Origin: Leclercia adecarboxylata
GTDB lineage: Bacteria > Pseudomonadota > Gammaproteobacteria > Enterobacterales > Enterobacteriaceae
Reading direction: 5' to 3'
Length of the DNA stretch: 64,000 nucleotides
Assembly (NCBI GenBank): GCA_901472455.1
Contig: LR590464.1
Coordinates: 806,001 to 870,000 of the forward strand
The translations under genes and the position numbers were made by a program. A model generated the notes under the pieces. The model saw only the letters and a program-made list of their open reading frames with translations. It had not been told where the DNA came from and did no database searches. Each line of letters begins with the position of its first letter. Within the stretch, counting starts at the first letter, position 1. Below are positions 9,687 through 20,579 of the stretch, in pieces.

Positions 9687-11939
9687 ATGGCGCATTCAAA
9701 AACTGCTCAGCCAATGCAATCTTCGCTGCGTAAAATCGCAGTCGTTGTAGCCACAGCGGTTAGCGGCATGTCTGCTTACGCTCAGGCTGCTGACACCCCT
9801 AAAAAAGAAGAAACCATCACCGTAACCGCAGCACCAGCTGCGCAGGAAAGTGCCTGGGGTCCGGCCGCGACCATTGCGGCACGCCAGTCAGCCACCGGGA
9901 CCAAGACCGATACCTCCATTGAGAAGGTACCGCAGTCGATTTCCGTGGTGACCGCGGAAGAGATGGCGCTGCACCAGCCACGCTCGGTGAAAGAAGCACT
10001 GAGCTACACGCCAGGGGTGGCAGTAGGCACGCGCGGCGCGTCAAACACCTATGACTATCTGATTATTCGTGGTTTTGCTGCCGAGGGCCAAAGCCAGAAC
10101 AACTACCTCGACGGTATGAAGATGCAGGGCAACTTCTATAACGACGCGGTAATTGACCCCTATATGATCGAGCGCGCTGAAGTCATGCGCGGTCCAACCT
10201 CCGTTCTGTACGGTAAAAGCAGCCCGGGTGGCCTGCTGAACATGGTCAGCAAACGTCCGCTGACAGAGCCGCTGAAAGAGATCCAGTTCAAGGCCGGGAC
10301 TGACAGCCTGTTCCAGACCGGGTTTGACTTCAGTGATGCGCTGGATGATGACGGGGTCTACTCCTATCGTCTGACGGGCCTGGCGCGTTCGAACAATTCG
10401 CAGCAGGAAGGTAAAGGCGAGCAACGTTATGCCATTGCGCCATCTTTCTCCTGGCGTCCGGATGATAAAACCAACTTCACCTTCCTCTCCTATTTCCAGA
10501 ACGAACCGGAGACAGGTTACTACGGCTGGCTGCCGAAAGAGGGCACGGTTGATCCGCTGCCAAACGGCGATCGCCTGCCGACCGACTTTAATGAAGGCGC
10601 GAAAAACAACACCTATTCCCGTAACCAGAAAATGGTCGGGTATAGCTTCGATCACGAATTCAACGACACCTTCACCTTGCGTCAGAACCTGCGTTTTGCC
10701 GAGAACAAAACCTCACAGAACAGCGTCTATGGCTACGGGGTGTGCTCCGATGCAGCGAACAGTGGCAACGCTCTGTGTAATGCGTTGTCACCTGCGGACA
10801 AAGGCCATTACCTGGCGCGTAAATACGTGGTTGACGATGAGAAGCTGCAAAACTTCACCGTCGATACCCAGTTGCAGAGCAAATTCGCTACCGGCGAGAT
10901 TGACCATATCCTGCTGACCGGCGTTGACTTTATGCGCATGCGTAATGACATCAACGCCTGGTTCGGCTATGACGCCTCCGTCCCGCTGCTGGATCTCTAC
11001 AACCCGGTCTATAGCGATTTCGATTTCGGCTCGAAAAACCCGGCTAATTCCGGCCCGTATCAGATCCTGAACAAGCAGCAGCAGACCGGTCTCTACGTCC
11101 AGGACCAGGCGCAGTGGGATAAAGTGCTGGTCACCCTGGGCGGTCGTTACGACTGGGCCGATCAGGACTCAATTAACCGCGTCGCAGGCACCACTGCATC
11201 ACGTGATGACAACCAGTTCACCTGGCGTGGCGGCGTTAACTACCTGTTCGATAACGGCGTTACTCCTTACTTCAGCTACAGCGAATCCTTCGAGCCGTCT
11301 TCCCAGACTGATGCACAAGGGAAGCCATTTGCCCCGTCGAAAGGTAAGCAGTACGAAGTGGGCGTGAAGTATGTCCCGAGCGATCGTCCAATCGTTCTGA
11401 CCGGTGCGCTGTATCAGCTGACTAAAACCAACAACCTGATGGCCGATCCTTCGGGAAATTCATTCTTCTCGGTTGAAGGTGGCGAGATCCGCGCGCGTGG
11501 CGTGGAAATTGAAGCCAAAGCGGCATTGTCTGCCAGCGTCAACGTCGTGGGTTCTTACACCTACACCGACGTGGAGTACACCACCGACACCACCTACAAA
11601 GGCAACACCCCGGCACAGGTGCCTGAGCACATGGCCTCGCTGTGGGGGGATTATACCTTCTATGATGGCGCGCTCTCTGGCCTGACGCTGGGTACTGGCG
11701 GTCGCTTCTCCAGCTCCAGCTATGGCGATCCGGCGAACTCCTTCAAGGTAGGCAGCTATGCCGTGATGGATGCGTTGATCCGTTACGATCTGGCGCGTGT
11801 TGGCATGGCGGGCTCGAACGTGGCGCTGCACGTGAACAACCTGCTGGATCGTGAATACGTCGCCAGCTGCTTCAACACCTATGGTTGCTTCTGGGGTGCG
11901 GAGCGCCAGGTTGTTGCGACTGCAACCTTCCGTTTCTAA
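9687..11939 (+). CDS. fhuA: Ferrichrome outer-membrane receptor FhuA
   Basis: TonB-dependent receptor for ferric hydroxamates; in E. coli it is also the entry point for phages T1, T5 and phi80, colicin M and microcin J25. The 750-residue frame is intact. A signal peptide ends at about residue 35 (YAQA-ADTP), followed by the TonB box (ETITVTAAP), the plug domain (SVLYGKSSPGG) and a 22-strand barrel ending in the terminal phenylalanine of ATATFRF. The two disulfide-bonded loops are recognisable as GVCSDAAN ... ALCNAL and ASCFNTYGC. It is followed by a hairpin and then fhuC. Confidence 0.98.
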   Translation: MAHSKTAQPMQSSLRKIAVVVATAVSGMSAYAQAADTPKKEETITVTAAPAAQESAWGPAATIAARQSATGTKTDTSIEKVPQSISVVTAEEMALHQPRSVKEALSYTPGVAVGTRGASNTYDYLIIRGFAAEGQSQNNYLDGMKMQGNFYNDAVIDPYMIERAEVMRGPTSVLYGKSSPGGLLNMVSKRPLTEPLKEIQFKAGTDSLFQTGFDFSDALDDDGVYSYRLTGLARSNNSQQEGKGEQRYAIAPSFSWRPDDKTNFTFLSYFQNEPETGYYGWLPKEGTVDPLPNGDRLPTDFNEGAKNNTYSRNQKMVGYSFDHEFNDTFTLRQNLRFAENKTSQNSVYGYGVCSDAANSGNALCNALSPADKGHYLARKYVVDDEKLQNFTVDTQLQSKFATGEIDHILLTGVDFMRMRNDINAWFGYDASVPLLDLYNPVYSDFDFGSKNPANSGPYQILNKQQQTGLYVQDQAQWDKVLVTLGGRYDWADQDSINRVAGTTASRDDNQFTWRGGVNYLFDNGVTPYFSYSESFEPSSQTDAQGKPFAPSKGKQYEVGVKYVPSDRPIVLTGALYQLTKTNNLMADPSGNSFFSVEGGEIRARGVEIEAKAALSASVNVVGSYTYTDVEYTTDTTYKGNTPAQVPEHMASLWGDYTFYDGALSGLTLGTGGRFSSSSYGDPANSFKVGSYAVMDALIRYDLARVGMAGSNVALHVNNLLDREYVASCFNTYGCFWGAERQVVATATFRF

Positions 11940-11950
11940 TCTTTAAATTT

Positions 11951-11978
11951 GGGCACGATTTTCGTGCCCTTTTCTTTA
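11951..11978 (+). terminator. Intrinsic terminator between fhuA and fhuC
   Basis: GGGCACGA and TCGTGCCC pair perfectly around a TTT loop and are followed by TTTTCTTT. It is only 11 bases after the fhuA stop and 16 bases before the fhuC start. This fits making more receptor than transporter from one promoter, with fhuCDB fed by read-through. Confidence 0.85.
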
Positions 11979-11993
11979 CTTAAGTTGGCTAAC

Positions 11994-12791
11994 ATGCAGG
12001 AAAACAACCCGCAATCTGATACCACTTTTGCACTCGATAGCATCTCCTTTCGCGTTCCCGGACGTACGCTGCTGCATCCGCTTTCGCTGACCTTTCCCGC
12101 AGGCCAGGTGACGGGTCTGATCGGCCATAACGGCTCCGGCAAATCCACCTTACTGAAAATGCTTGGCCGCCATCAGCCGCCGTCTGAGGGCGACATTCTG
12201 CTCGACGGACAGCCGCTGGAGAGCTGGAACAGCAAAGCCTTTGCCCGCAAAGTTGCCTATCTGCCCCAGCAACTGCCGCAGGCGGAAGGTATGACCGTGC
12301 GCGAACTGGTGGCGATTGGCCGTTATCCCTGGCACGGTGCATTAGGCCGCTTCGGCGTGGCCGACCGCGAGAAAGTGGAAGAGGCGATTACGCTGGTAGG
12401 ATTAAAGCCGCTGGCCCATCGTCTGGTGGATAGCCTGTCCGGCGGCGAACGCCAGCGCGCGTGGATCGCCATGCTGGTGGCGCAGGACAGCCGTTGTTTA
12501 CTGCTGGATGAACCGACCTCGGCTCTCGACATTGCCCATCAGGTGGACGTGCTGGCGCTGGTGCATCGCTTAAGCCAGCAGCGTGGGCTGACGGTGATTG
12601 CGGTGCTGCACGACATCAACATGGCGGCGCGTTACTGCGACTATCTGGTGGCGCTGCGCGGTGGCGAGATGATTGCCCAGGGTACGCCTGCCGAGCTGAT
12701 GCGCAGTGAAACGCTGGAACACATTTACGGGATCCCAATGGGGATCCTGCCGCATCCTGCCGGAGCGGCACCGGTGAGCTTTGTCTATTGA
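11994..12791 (+). CDS. fhuC: Ferric hydroxamate ABC transporter ATPase FhuC
   Basis: Cytoplasmic ATPase that drives FhuB-mediated import of ferrichrome and related siderophores. It shows Walker A (GHNGSGKST), the Q-loop (LPQQLP), the signature (LSGGERQR), Walker B (LLLDEPTS) and the switch histidine (VLHDINMA). The start is ATG 11994 rather than an upstream in-frame ATG because it gives exactly the 265 residues of the E. coli protein. The stop shares one base with the fhuD start, suggesting translational coupling. Confidence 0.98.
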   Translation: MQENNPQSDTTFALDSISFRVPGRTLLHPLSLTFPAGQVTGLIGHNGSGKSTLLKMLGRHQPPSEGDILLDGQPLESWNSKAFARKVAYLPQQLPQAEGMTVRELVAIGRYPWHGALGRFGVADREKVEEAITLVGLKPLAHRLVDSLSGGERQRAWIAMLVAQDSRCLLLDEPTSALDIAHQVDVLALVHRLSQQRGLTVIAVLHDINMAARYCDYLVALRGGEMIAQGTPAELMRSETLEHIYGIPMGILPHPAGAAPVSFVY

Positions 12792-13681
12792 TGCCTGAGT
12801 TAACACATATTAGCCGTCGTCGTCTGTTGACGGCCATGGCCCTCTCGCCGCTGCTGTGGAAAATGGGCACGGCGCACGCCGCCGCCGTCGATCCTCATCG
12901 CATTGTGGCCCTCGAATGGTTGCCGGTCGAATTGCTGCTGGCGCTTGGCGTCACCCCCTACGGCGTGGCCGACATTCCCAACTACAGCCTGTGGGTGAAC
13001 GAGCCTCGGCTGCCGGAAACGGTGATCGACATTGGCCTGCGTACCGAACCCAATCTCGAACTGCTCACGCAGATGAAACCGTCGTACCTGGTCTGGTCGG
13101 CAGGGTATGGGCCATCAGAAGAGAAGCTGGCGCGGATTGCGCCGGGGCGCGGATTCGCCTTTAGCGACGGTAAAAAACCCCTGGCCAACGCCCGCAAATC
13201 CTTAACCGAGATGGCACAGCTGCTGAACATGGAAGCGGCTGCCCGTTCGCATCTGGATCATTTTGACAGCGTGATCGACAGCTACAAACCGCGTTTTGCT
13301 GGCCGTGGCGACCGACCGCTGCTGATGGTGACTCTGCTCGATGCCCGCCATATGCTGGTGTTTGGCAACAACTGCCTGTTCCAGGAAGTGCTGGATCGCT
13401 ATGGGATTAAAAACGCCTGGGAAGGGGAGATGACCTTCTGGGGCAGTACCACCGTGGGTATCGACCGTCTGGCCATGTTCCGTGATGTGGATGTGCTGTG
13501 CTTCGATCATGGCAATGAGCGCGAGATGCAGACCTTGATGGCGACGCCGCTGTGGCAGGCGATGCCGTTTGTCCGCCAGCAGCGCGTCAAGCGCGTGCCC
13601 GCGGTGTGGTTTTACGGCGCCACCCTGTCGGCGATGCACTTTGCCCGTGTGCTGGACAGCGCGCTGGGAGGCCAGGCATGA
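12791..13681 (+). CDS. fhuD: Ferric hydroxamate periplasmic binding protein FhuD
   Basis: Class III periplasmic binding protein that hands ferric hydroxamates to FhuB. The N-terminus has a twin-arginine export motif (SRRRLLTAM) and a cleavage region at AHAAA. The mature protein shows the family segments RIVALEWLPVE and SLFQE-like FQEVLDRYG, and the ligand-pocket tryptophan in MTFWGSTTVG. At 296 residues it equals the E. coli protein. Its last codon overlaps the fhuB start in an ATGA. Confidence 0.97.
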   Translation: MPELTHISRRRLLTAMALSPLLWKMGTAHAAAVDPHRIVALEWLPVELLLALGVTPYGVADIPNYSLWVNEPRLPETVIDIGLRTEPNLELLTQMKPSYLVWSAGYGPSEEKLARIAPGRGFAFSDGKKPLANARKSLTEMAQLLNMEAAARSHLDHFDSVIDSYKPRFAGRGDRPLLMVTLLDARHMLVFGNNCLFQEVLDRYGIKNAWEGEMTFWGSTTVGIDRLAMFRDVDVLCFDHGNEREMQTLMATPLWQAMPFVRQQRVKRVPAVWFYGATLSAMHFARVLDSALGGQA

Positions 13682-15661
13682 AGTCACGGATAACCCTTTT
13701 CCCGGCGCTGCTGATGGCGCTGCTAGTGGTGGTCGCGCTGGGCCTAACCTGGTGGAACCTGAATCTGGCGCTGCCGCGCGCGCAGTGGGGGGAGTGCCTT
13801 AATCGCCCCCGATATCGACAATATTCAACAGATGCTGTTCCACTACAGCCTGCTGCCGCGGCTGGCGATCTCGCTGCTGGTGGGCGCAGGGCTTGGGCTG
13901 GTGGGCGTGCTCTTCCAGCAGGTATTACGTAACCCGCTGGCAGAGCCGACGACCCTTGGCGTGGCGACGGGTGCCCAACTGGGGATGACGATTATCACGC
14001 TGTGGGCGCTCCCGGGCGTACTGGCGGCGCAGTTTGCCGCGCTGGTGGGTGCTTGCGTCGTCGGTGCGATTGTCTTTGGCGTGGCCTGGGGTAAACGCCT
14101 CTCGCCGGTGACGCTGATCCTCGCCGGGCTGGTGGTGAGCCTCTACTGCGGCGCGGTCAACCAGCTGCTGGTGATCTTCCATCATGACCAGCTGCAGAGC
14201 ATGTTCCTCTGGAGCACCGGGACGCTGACACAAACCGACTGGAGCATCGTCCAGCGTCTGTGGCCGCAGCTGCTCGGCGGCGTGCTATTGACCCTGCTGC
14301 TGCTGCGTCCGCTTACCCTGATGGGGCTGGACGATGGCGTGGCGCGCAACCTCGGCCTGGCGCTGTCGCTGGCCCGTCTGGCGGCGCTGACGCTGGCGAT
14401 TGTCATCAGCGCCCTGCTGGTGAATGCGGTCGGCATCATCGGTTTTATCGGCCTGTTCGCGCCGCTGCTGGCAAAAATGCTCGGGGCGCGCCGTTTGCTC
14501 TCCCGGCTGATCCTCGCCCCGCTGATTGGTGCCCTGATCCTCTGGCTCTCTGACCAGGTGATCCTCTGGCTGACGCGGGTATGGATGGAAGTCTCGACCG
14601 GTTCGGTCACGGCGCTGATTGGCGCGCCGCTGCTGCTGTGGCTGCTGCCACGTCTGCGCAGCATGAGCGCCCCGGCGATGAACGCGGGCGATAAAGTGAG
14701 CGCCGAGCGTCATCATGTCTTGTGGTTTGCTCTGGCGGGCGGCGCAGTACTGATGCTGGCGGTGATTGCGGCGCTGGCGTTTGGCCGTGATGCCCAGGGC
14801 TGGCACTGGGCGAGCGGGGCAATGCTTGATGAGCTGCTGCCGTGGCGCGCGCCGCGTATTTTTGCCGCGCTGATTGCCGGGGTGATGCTGGCGGTAGCGG
14901 GCTGCATTATCCAGCGTCTGACCGGCAACCCGATGGCAAGCCCGGAAGTGCTGGGGATCAGCTCCGGTGCGGCGTTCGGCGTGGTGTTGATGCTCTTCTT
15001 CGTGCCGGGTAATGCCTTCGGCTGGCTGATGCCTGCGGGCAGTATCGGTGCGGCGGTCACGCTGCTGATCATCATGATTGCCGCCGGACGGGGCGGCTTC
15101 TCGCCGCACCGGATGCTGCTGGCGGGGATGGCGCTGAGTACCGCCTTCACCATGTTGCTGATGATGCTGCAGGCGAGCGGCGATCCGCGGATGGCGCAGA
15201 TCCTGACCTGGATTTCCGGTTCAACCTATAACGCCACGAATGAACAGGTAGTGAGCACGGGGGTGGCGATGATTATCCTGTTGGCCCTGGTGCCGCTGTG
15301 TCGTCGCTGGCTGACAGTACTGCCGCTGGGGGGCGACACTGCACGTTCAGTGGGGATGGCGCTGAGCGCCTCGCGTATCGGCCTGCTGTTGCTGGCGGCG
15401 TCGCTTACGGCCACCGCCACCCTGACCATTGGGCCGCTGAGCTTTATCGGGCTGATGGCACCGCACATTGCGCGGATGATGGGGTTCAGTCGGACGATGC
15501 CGCATATCGTGATGTCGGCCTTAACGGGGGGAATATTGCTGGTGTTCGCTGACTGGTGTGGCCGGATGGTGTTGTTCCCGTATCAGATCCCGGCGGGGCT
15601 GTTGTCCACCTTTATCGGGGCGCCTTACTTTATCTATCTGCTGCGCAAGCAGAGCCGATAA
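13678..15661 (+). CDS. fhuB: Ferric hydroxamate permease FhuB, one frameshift
   Basis: Inner-membrane permease unusual for its family in fusing two permease halves, each of about ten membrane segments, in one chain; together with two FhuC it makes the importer. The halves show the paired coupling segments GFIGLFAPLLAK and SFIGLMAPHIAR. One extra G in the run at 13787-13792 shifts the first 39 residues out of frame with the remaining 620. Corrected length is 660 residues, as in E. coli. It starts at ATG 13678, inside the fhuD stop. Confidence 0.96.
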
Positions 15662-15693
15662 AAAAAGCCGGGTGGGGCTAACGCCCACCCGGC
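15661..15693 (-). terminator. Intrinsic terminator for hemL, reaching the fhuB stop
   Basis: GCCGGGTGGG and CCCACCCGGC form a strong hairpin (15667-15693). On the minus strand it is followed by six T residues, so it serves hemL, whose stop is at 15770. There is no T-run on the plus side; it may still protect the fhuB 3' end. It is the terminator half of composite A (see the repeat at 15706). Confidence 0.8.
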
Positions 15694-15705
15694 CTGCGGT
15701 TTATT

Positions 15706-15754
15706 TGCTCCCTCCCTGTGGGAGAAGAGTGGGGTGAGGGCATCAGGCCGCACC
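15706..15754 (+). repeat. REP-like palindrome, copy A
   Basis: About 49 bases running from TGCTCCCTC through an imperfect stem (CTCCC / GGGAG), then GGGGTGAGGGCATCAGG and CCGCACC. It aligns with copy B (inverted, 19046) and copy C (25819). It fills the gap between the convergent fhuB and hemL genes, ending 15 bases from the hemL stop. Confidence 0.75.
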
Positions 15755-15769
15755 CCGCAAACAACCTTA

Positions 15770-17049
15770 TCAGAGCTTCGCAAACACCCGACGTGCCGCG
15801 TCGATGGTGTTATTGATATCCTCTTCGCTGTGCGCAACCGACATAAAGCCGGCCTCAAACGCTGATGGTGCCAGATACACACCTTCCTCCAGCATCAGGT
15901 GGAAGAAACGCTTGAAGCGCTCAACGTCGCACTTCACCACATCCTGATAGCAGGTCACGGTTTTCGCGTCGGTGAAGAAGATGCCGAACATGCCGCCGAC
16001 ATGGTTCACCACCAGTGGAATACCCGCGTCTTCAGCCGCCTCCAGCAGGCCGTTTGCCAGCTGGGTGGTACGCTCGGTAAGGGTGGTATGAATACCCGGC
16101 TGCGCCACTTCGTTTAAGCAGGCGAAACCGGCCGCCATGGCGATCGGGTTACCGGAGAGCGTACCCGCCTGATAGACCGGGCCAGTTGGCGCCAGCGCAT
16201 CCATCACCTCTTTACGACCGCCAAAAGCCCCTACTGGCATGCCGCCGCCGATGATTTTGCCCAGACAGGTCAGGTCCGGCACCACGTCGTAGTACGCCTG
16301 TGCGCCTGCGAGGGCTACGCGGAAACCGGTCATCACTTCGTCGATAATCAGCAGCGCGCCGAACTCGTCGCACAGCGCCGCAGACCCTGCAGGAAGCCAG
16401 GCTGCGGTGGAATGCAGTTCATGTTGCCTGCCACCGGTTCGACGATAATGCAGGCGATCGCCTGCGGGTTCAGTTCAAAGGCTGCGCGCACCGAATCGAG
16501 ATCGTTATAGATGCAGGTCAGGGTGTGTTTGGCGAAGTCTGCCGGCACGCCCGGGGAGTTCGGCTGGCCGAGGGTCAGCGCGCCAGAACCGGCTTTCACC
16601 AGCAGGCAATCCGCGTGGCCGTGGTAGCAGCCTTCGAATTTAATGATCTTGTCGCGGCCAGTAAAGCCACGCGCCAGACGGATGGCGCTCATGGTCGCTT
16701 CGGTACCGGAGTTCACCATGCGCACCATATCCATGGTCGGCACCAGCTCGGTTACCAGCGCCGCCATTTTTACTTCCATCTCGGTAGGTGCCCCGAAGCT
16801 TAACCCGCGCTGCGCCGCTTCGATCACCGCGTTGCGGATGGCCGGGTGATTGTGACCCAGCACCATCGGCCCCCATGAGCCGACATAGTCGATATAGGCT
16901 TTACCATCCACATCGTACAGATAGGCGCCATCGGCACGTTCGATAAACAGCGGTGTCCCACCCACGCCGGTAAAGGCACGGACCGGGGAGTTAACACCGC
17001 CAGGGATAAGCTCGCGGGCTGCACTGTAGAGGTTTTCAGACTTGCTCAT
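15770..17049 (-). CDS. hemL: Glutamate-1-semialdehyde 2,1-aminomutase, one frameshift
   Basis: Converts glutamate-1-semialdehyde to 5-aminolevulinate, the last step of the C5 route to haem, using pyridoxal or pyridoxamine phosphate. The PLP lysine is in [13 protein letters not shown]; also present are [11 protein letters not shown] and CYHGHAD near the cofactor. One base is missing near 16379 (GGTCTGCGG followed by CGCTG), splitting 234 N-terminal from about 190 C-terminal residues. The span of 1280 nt is one base short of the 426-residue family length. It converges on fhuB and is divergent from clcA. Confidence 0.96.
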
Positions 17050-17137
17050 GGCGTGGTTCCTGGCTCGTATAAAATGATTAAGCCCGCTATTCTAAGTGAT
17101 TCGTGGAAGGTTATGAAATTTTTGCCCCATTAATGCA

Positions 17138-17151
17138 TTAACAATTGTTAA
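17138..17151. promoter_or_regulatory. Perfect 14-base palindrome between hemL and clcA
   Basis: TTAACAATTGTTAA is a perfect dyad in the 177-base divergent gap and could be an operator for either gene. No regulator can be named from sequence. The region is AT-rich, so chance is a real alternative. Confidence 0.4.
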
Positions 17152-17226
17152 GCAATTTTCCGAAGACGGCCGGGCGGTCTCTGGTAAACTCCCTGCGGCG
17201 ATTTGTATGACGAAAATTAACAGGCC

Positions 17227-18612
<1,386 letters not shown>

Positions 18613-18616
<4 letters not shown>

Positions 18617-18641
18617 ATGAATTACCAGGGTATTAGATAAT
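18613..18641 (+). promoter_or_regulatory. Candidate erpA promoter
   Basis: TTGAAT and GATAAT are 17 bases apart, starting at the last codons of clcA and about 55 bases upstream of the erpA ATG. In E. coli erpA is controlled by IscR, but I could not identify a convincing IscR site here. Confidence 0.5.
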
Positions 18642-18695
18642 GGCAACAAGAATTGGGTGATTTTTACCCACTAGCAGTATTCATGGGAGCATAAG

Positions 18696-19042
18696 ATGAG
18701 TGATGACGTAGCGCTGCCGTTGCAGTTTACCGAAGCAGCAGCCAAAAAAGTAAAAGACCTGATTGCCGATGAAGACAACCCAGAGCTGAAATTGCGTGTT
18801 TACATTACCGGCGGCGGCTGCAGCGGCTTCCAGTATGGTTTCACCTTTGACGATCAGGTTAACGACCGGTGACATGACCATCGAGAAGCAGGGCGTTGCG
18901 CTGGTCGTTGACCCCGATGAGCCTGCAGTATCTGGTGGGCGGCGCGGTGGACTACACCGAAGGTCTGGAAGGTTCCCGCTTTGTGGTAACCAACCCGAAC
19001 GCAACCAGCACCTGCGGGTGTGGCTCGTCGTTCAGCATTTAA
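18696..19042 (+). CDS. erpA: Iron-sulfur cluster insertion protein ErpA, two frameshifts
   Basis: A-type carrier that delivers Fe-S clusters to isoprenoid enzymes IspG and IspH, and essential for aerobic growth of E. coli. The three cluster cysteines are present: one in GGGCSGF and two in CGCGSSFSI at the C-terminus. Two extra C residues (near 18868 in GACCGGTGAC, and near 18914 in GACCCCGATG) put about 16 residues out of frame. Without them the product is 114 residues. A GGGAG ribosome site precedes ATG 18696. Confidence 0.94.
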
Positions 19043-19045
19043 ATT

Positions 19046-19095
19046 GTGCGGCCGGGTGCCCTCACCCCGGCCCTCTCCTTACCGGAGAGGGAGCA
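19046..19095 (-). repeat. REP-like palindrome, copy B
   Basis: Minus-orientation copy of the element: read on the minus strand it runs TGCTCCCTCTCC, a loop, GGAGAGGG, then CCGGGGTGAGGGC and the GGCCGCAC end. That end lies 3 bases after the erpA stop. The stem is the best-preserved of the copies (CCCTCTCC / GGAGAGGG). A terminator hairpin follows immediately, and together they form a unit of about 85 bases also found at 25787-25868. Confidence 0.8.
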
Positions 19096-19101
19096 AACAT
19101 T

Positions 19102-19130
19102 AAAAACGGCAACCCTGGGTTGCCGTTTTT
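19102..19130. terminator. Bidirectional intrinsic terminator between erpA and yadS
   Basis: AAAAACGGCAACC and GGTTGCCGTTTTT pair over 13 bases with a 3-base loop, giving a T-run on both strands. It serves convergent erpA and yadS. The arms are identical over 12 bases to the terminator at 25787-25813. Confidence 0.9.
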
Positions 19131-19134
19131 GCTT

Positions 19135-19761
19135 TTATGACCTGGCGTTATCATCCAGCGCAAAGGTGGGCAGCTTCAGGTGCCAGCGAATGGCCGCCAG
19201 CCGGATCCCCAGCGTGACCACCATCCCCAGCATCGCCGCCTGTTCCAGCGGAACCTGAAATGTGTACCAGGCCGTGGCGTGGACGATCCCACCCAGAATA
19301 CAGGCGGTGGCGTAAATCTCGGTTCTCAGGATCATCGGGACTTCGCGCGCCAGAATATCGCGGATAATCCCGCCGCCCACGCCGGTGACCACCCCCATAC
19401 AGATCGCGACCATCGGGCCGGTGCCAGCCATAAAAGCTTTGTTAACACCAATGCCGACAAAGACCGCGAGGCCTACCGCATCCAGCACCGGTAGCAGCCA
19501 TTTAGGCAGGCGGCGCGGCTGACGGACCAGGATAATGGTTAACATGCAGGTGACCATCGCCACCACCAGATCGGTAGGATCTTTGACCCAGAAAACCGGG
19601 CCGTGATCGAGCGCCATGTCGCGGATGGTTCCTCCACCCACAGCGGTGACGACCCCTAACACCAGCACGCCAAACGGGTCCATACGTAATTTACCGGCCA
19701 GCAGAACGCCGGAGATCGCAAAAACGGCTGTGCCGAGAATATCCAGCCAATAAACGAGCAT
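19135..19761 (-). CDS. yadS: YadS, TRIC-type membrane channel homologue (UPF0126)
   Basis: An inner-membrane protein of 208 residues with about seven hydrophobic segments. It is built from two repeated halves, each with a glycine-rich kink (AVGGGTIRDMAL and GVGGGIIRDILA). The family resembles trimeric intracellular cation (TRIC) channels, and bacterial relatives have been linked to cation or glycine movement; the substrate in this organism is unknown. The frame is intact. It lies immediately downstream of btuF on the same strand, so co-transcription is likely. Confidence 0.9.
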   Translation of the reverse strand: MLVYWLDILGTAVFAISGVLLAGKLRMDPFGVLVLGVVTAVGGGTIRDMALDHGPVFWVKDPTDLVVAMVTCMLTIILVRQPRRLPKWLLPVLDAVGLAVFVGIGVNKAFMAGTGPMVAICMGVVTGVGGGIIRDILAREVPMILRTEIYATACILGGIVHATAWYTFQVPLEQAAMLGMVVTLGIRLAAIRWHLKLPTFALDDNARS

Positions 19762-19778
19762 CGTGATCCTCGAGAAAA

Positions 19779-20579
19779 TTAGTGGCTCTGCGACAGCGCA
19801 GAGCAGAGTTGTTTTGCGGCGAGGATAATACGCGGGCTTGCTCGCTCAAACCAGTCGCTGTTCAGCGCAATCACCGGTATTTTTAGTTGGCTGTGCCAGT
19901 ATTGTTCTATTTTAGGAATATCGCCCGCAGAACCGGCCACCACAATCGCCTGAGGCTGGCGCGCCAGCACCTGCTCGCGGCTCACCTGGGGCCAGGGGAC
20001 ACGGCTGGACGCGAAGATATTTTCACCGCCACACAGTTCAACTACCTGATGTTGCAGCGATCCCCGGCTGGTCGTGAACAGCGGCTGTTGGCCGAACTGA
20101 ATAAATACCCGCTTTTTCGGCAGGGTGCCGTAAGTCGCTTTCAGGGCGGCATAGTCGGTCAACATTTTTTGTGCGGCCTGTCGGGCCTGGTCTGGCGTCG
20201 GACTCCAGGGCGCAAGATCGCCAAGGGCCTGCGCGATATGTTCAATGCTGGTGGCATCGATCCACTGTACTTTTATCCCGAGCGAGGCCAGCTGGTTTAC
20301 CTGCCGTTCCGCGTTGCCGCCGCGCCAGGCCAGCACCAGATCGGGCTTCAGGGCGACGATACGTTCAACGTTCATGCCTTGCCAGGTGGCGACCTGCTCA
20401 ATCTTTGCCGCTTCGGGGGGATAATCGGAAAAGCTGCTGACCCCGATGGGGGTGATCCCGGCGGCAAAGGCCAGTTCGGTATTGGCGGGGGAGAGGGTAA
20501 TAACACGCGGCGCGGCCAGAAGCCACGCCGGTGCCAGCAGAAACAGCGCCAGAAGCGCCCTGACGAGCAGCTTAACCAC
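19779..20579 (-). CDS. btuF: Vitamin B12 periplasmic binding protein BtuF
   Basis: Binds cobalamin in the periplasm and delivers it to the BtuCD importer. A signal peptide of about 22 residues ends at WLLA-AP, and the mature protein begins [18 protein letters not shown]. Conserved pocket and docking segments WQGMNVERI and WPQVSREQ are visible. An open frame extends further upstream, but I take GTG 20579 because it gives 266 residues, exactly the E. coli length. The start overlaps the mtnN stop by 8 bases, implying coupled translation. Confidence 0.95.
   Translation of the reverse strand: MVKLLVRALLALFLLAPAWLLAAPRVITLSPANTELAFAAGITPIGVSSFSDYPPEAAKIEQVATWQGMNVERIVALKPDLVLAWRGGNAERQVNQLASLGIKVQWIDATSIEHIAQALGDLAPWSPTPDQARQAAQKMLTDYAALKATYGTLPKKRVFIQFGQQPLFTTSRGSLQHQVVELCGGENIFASSRVPWPQVSREQVLARQPQAIVVAGSAGDIPKIEQYWHSQLKIPVIALNSDWFERASPRIILAAKQLCSALSQSH

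Noticed and set aside
14285..15109. A 274-codon minus frame rich in Q, R and H opposite fhuB
   Set aside because: Low-complexity shadow of a hydrophobic membrane-protein gene.
18696..19042. erpA as a pseudogene
   Set aside because: All three cluster cysteines are present and two extra C restore the exact 114-residue length; the gene is essential in E. coli under respiration.
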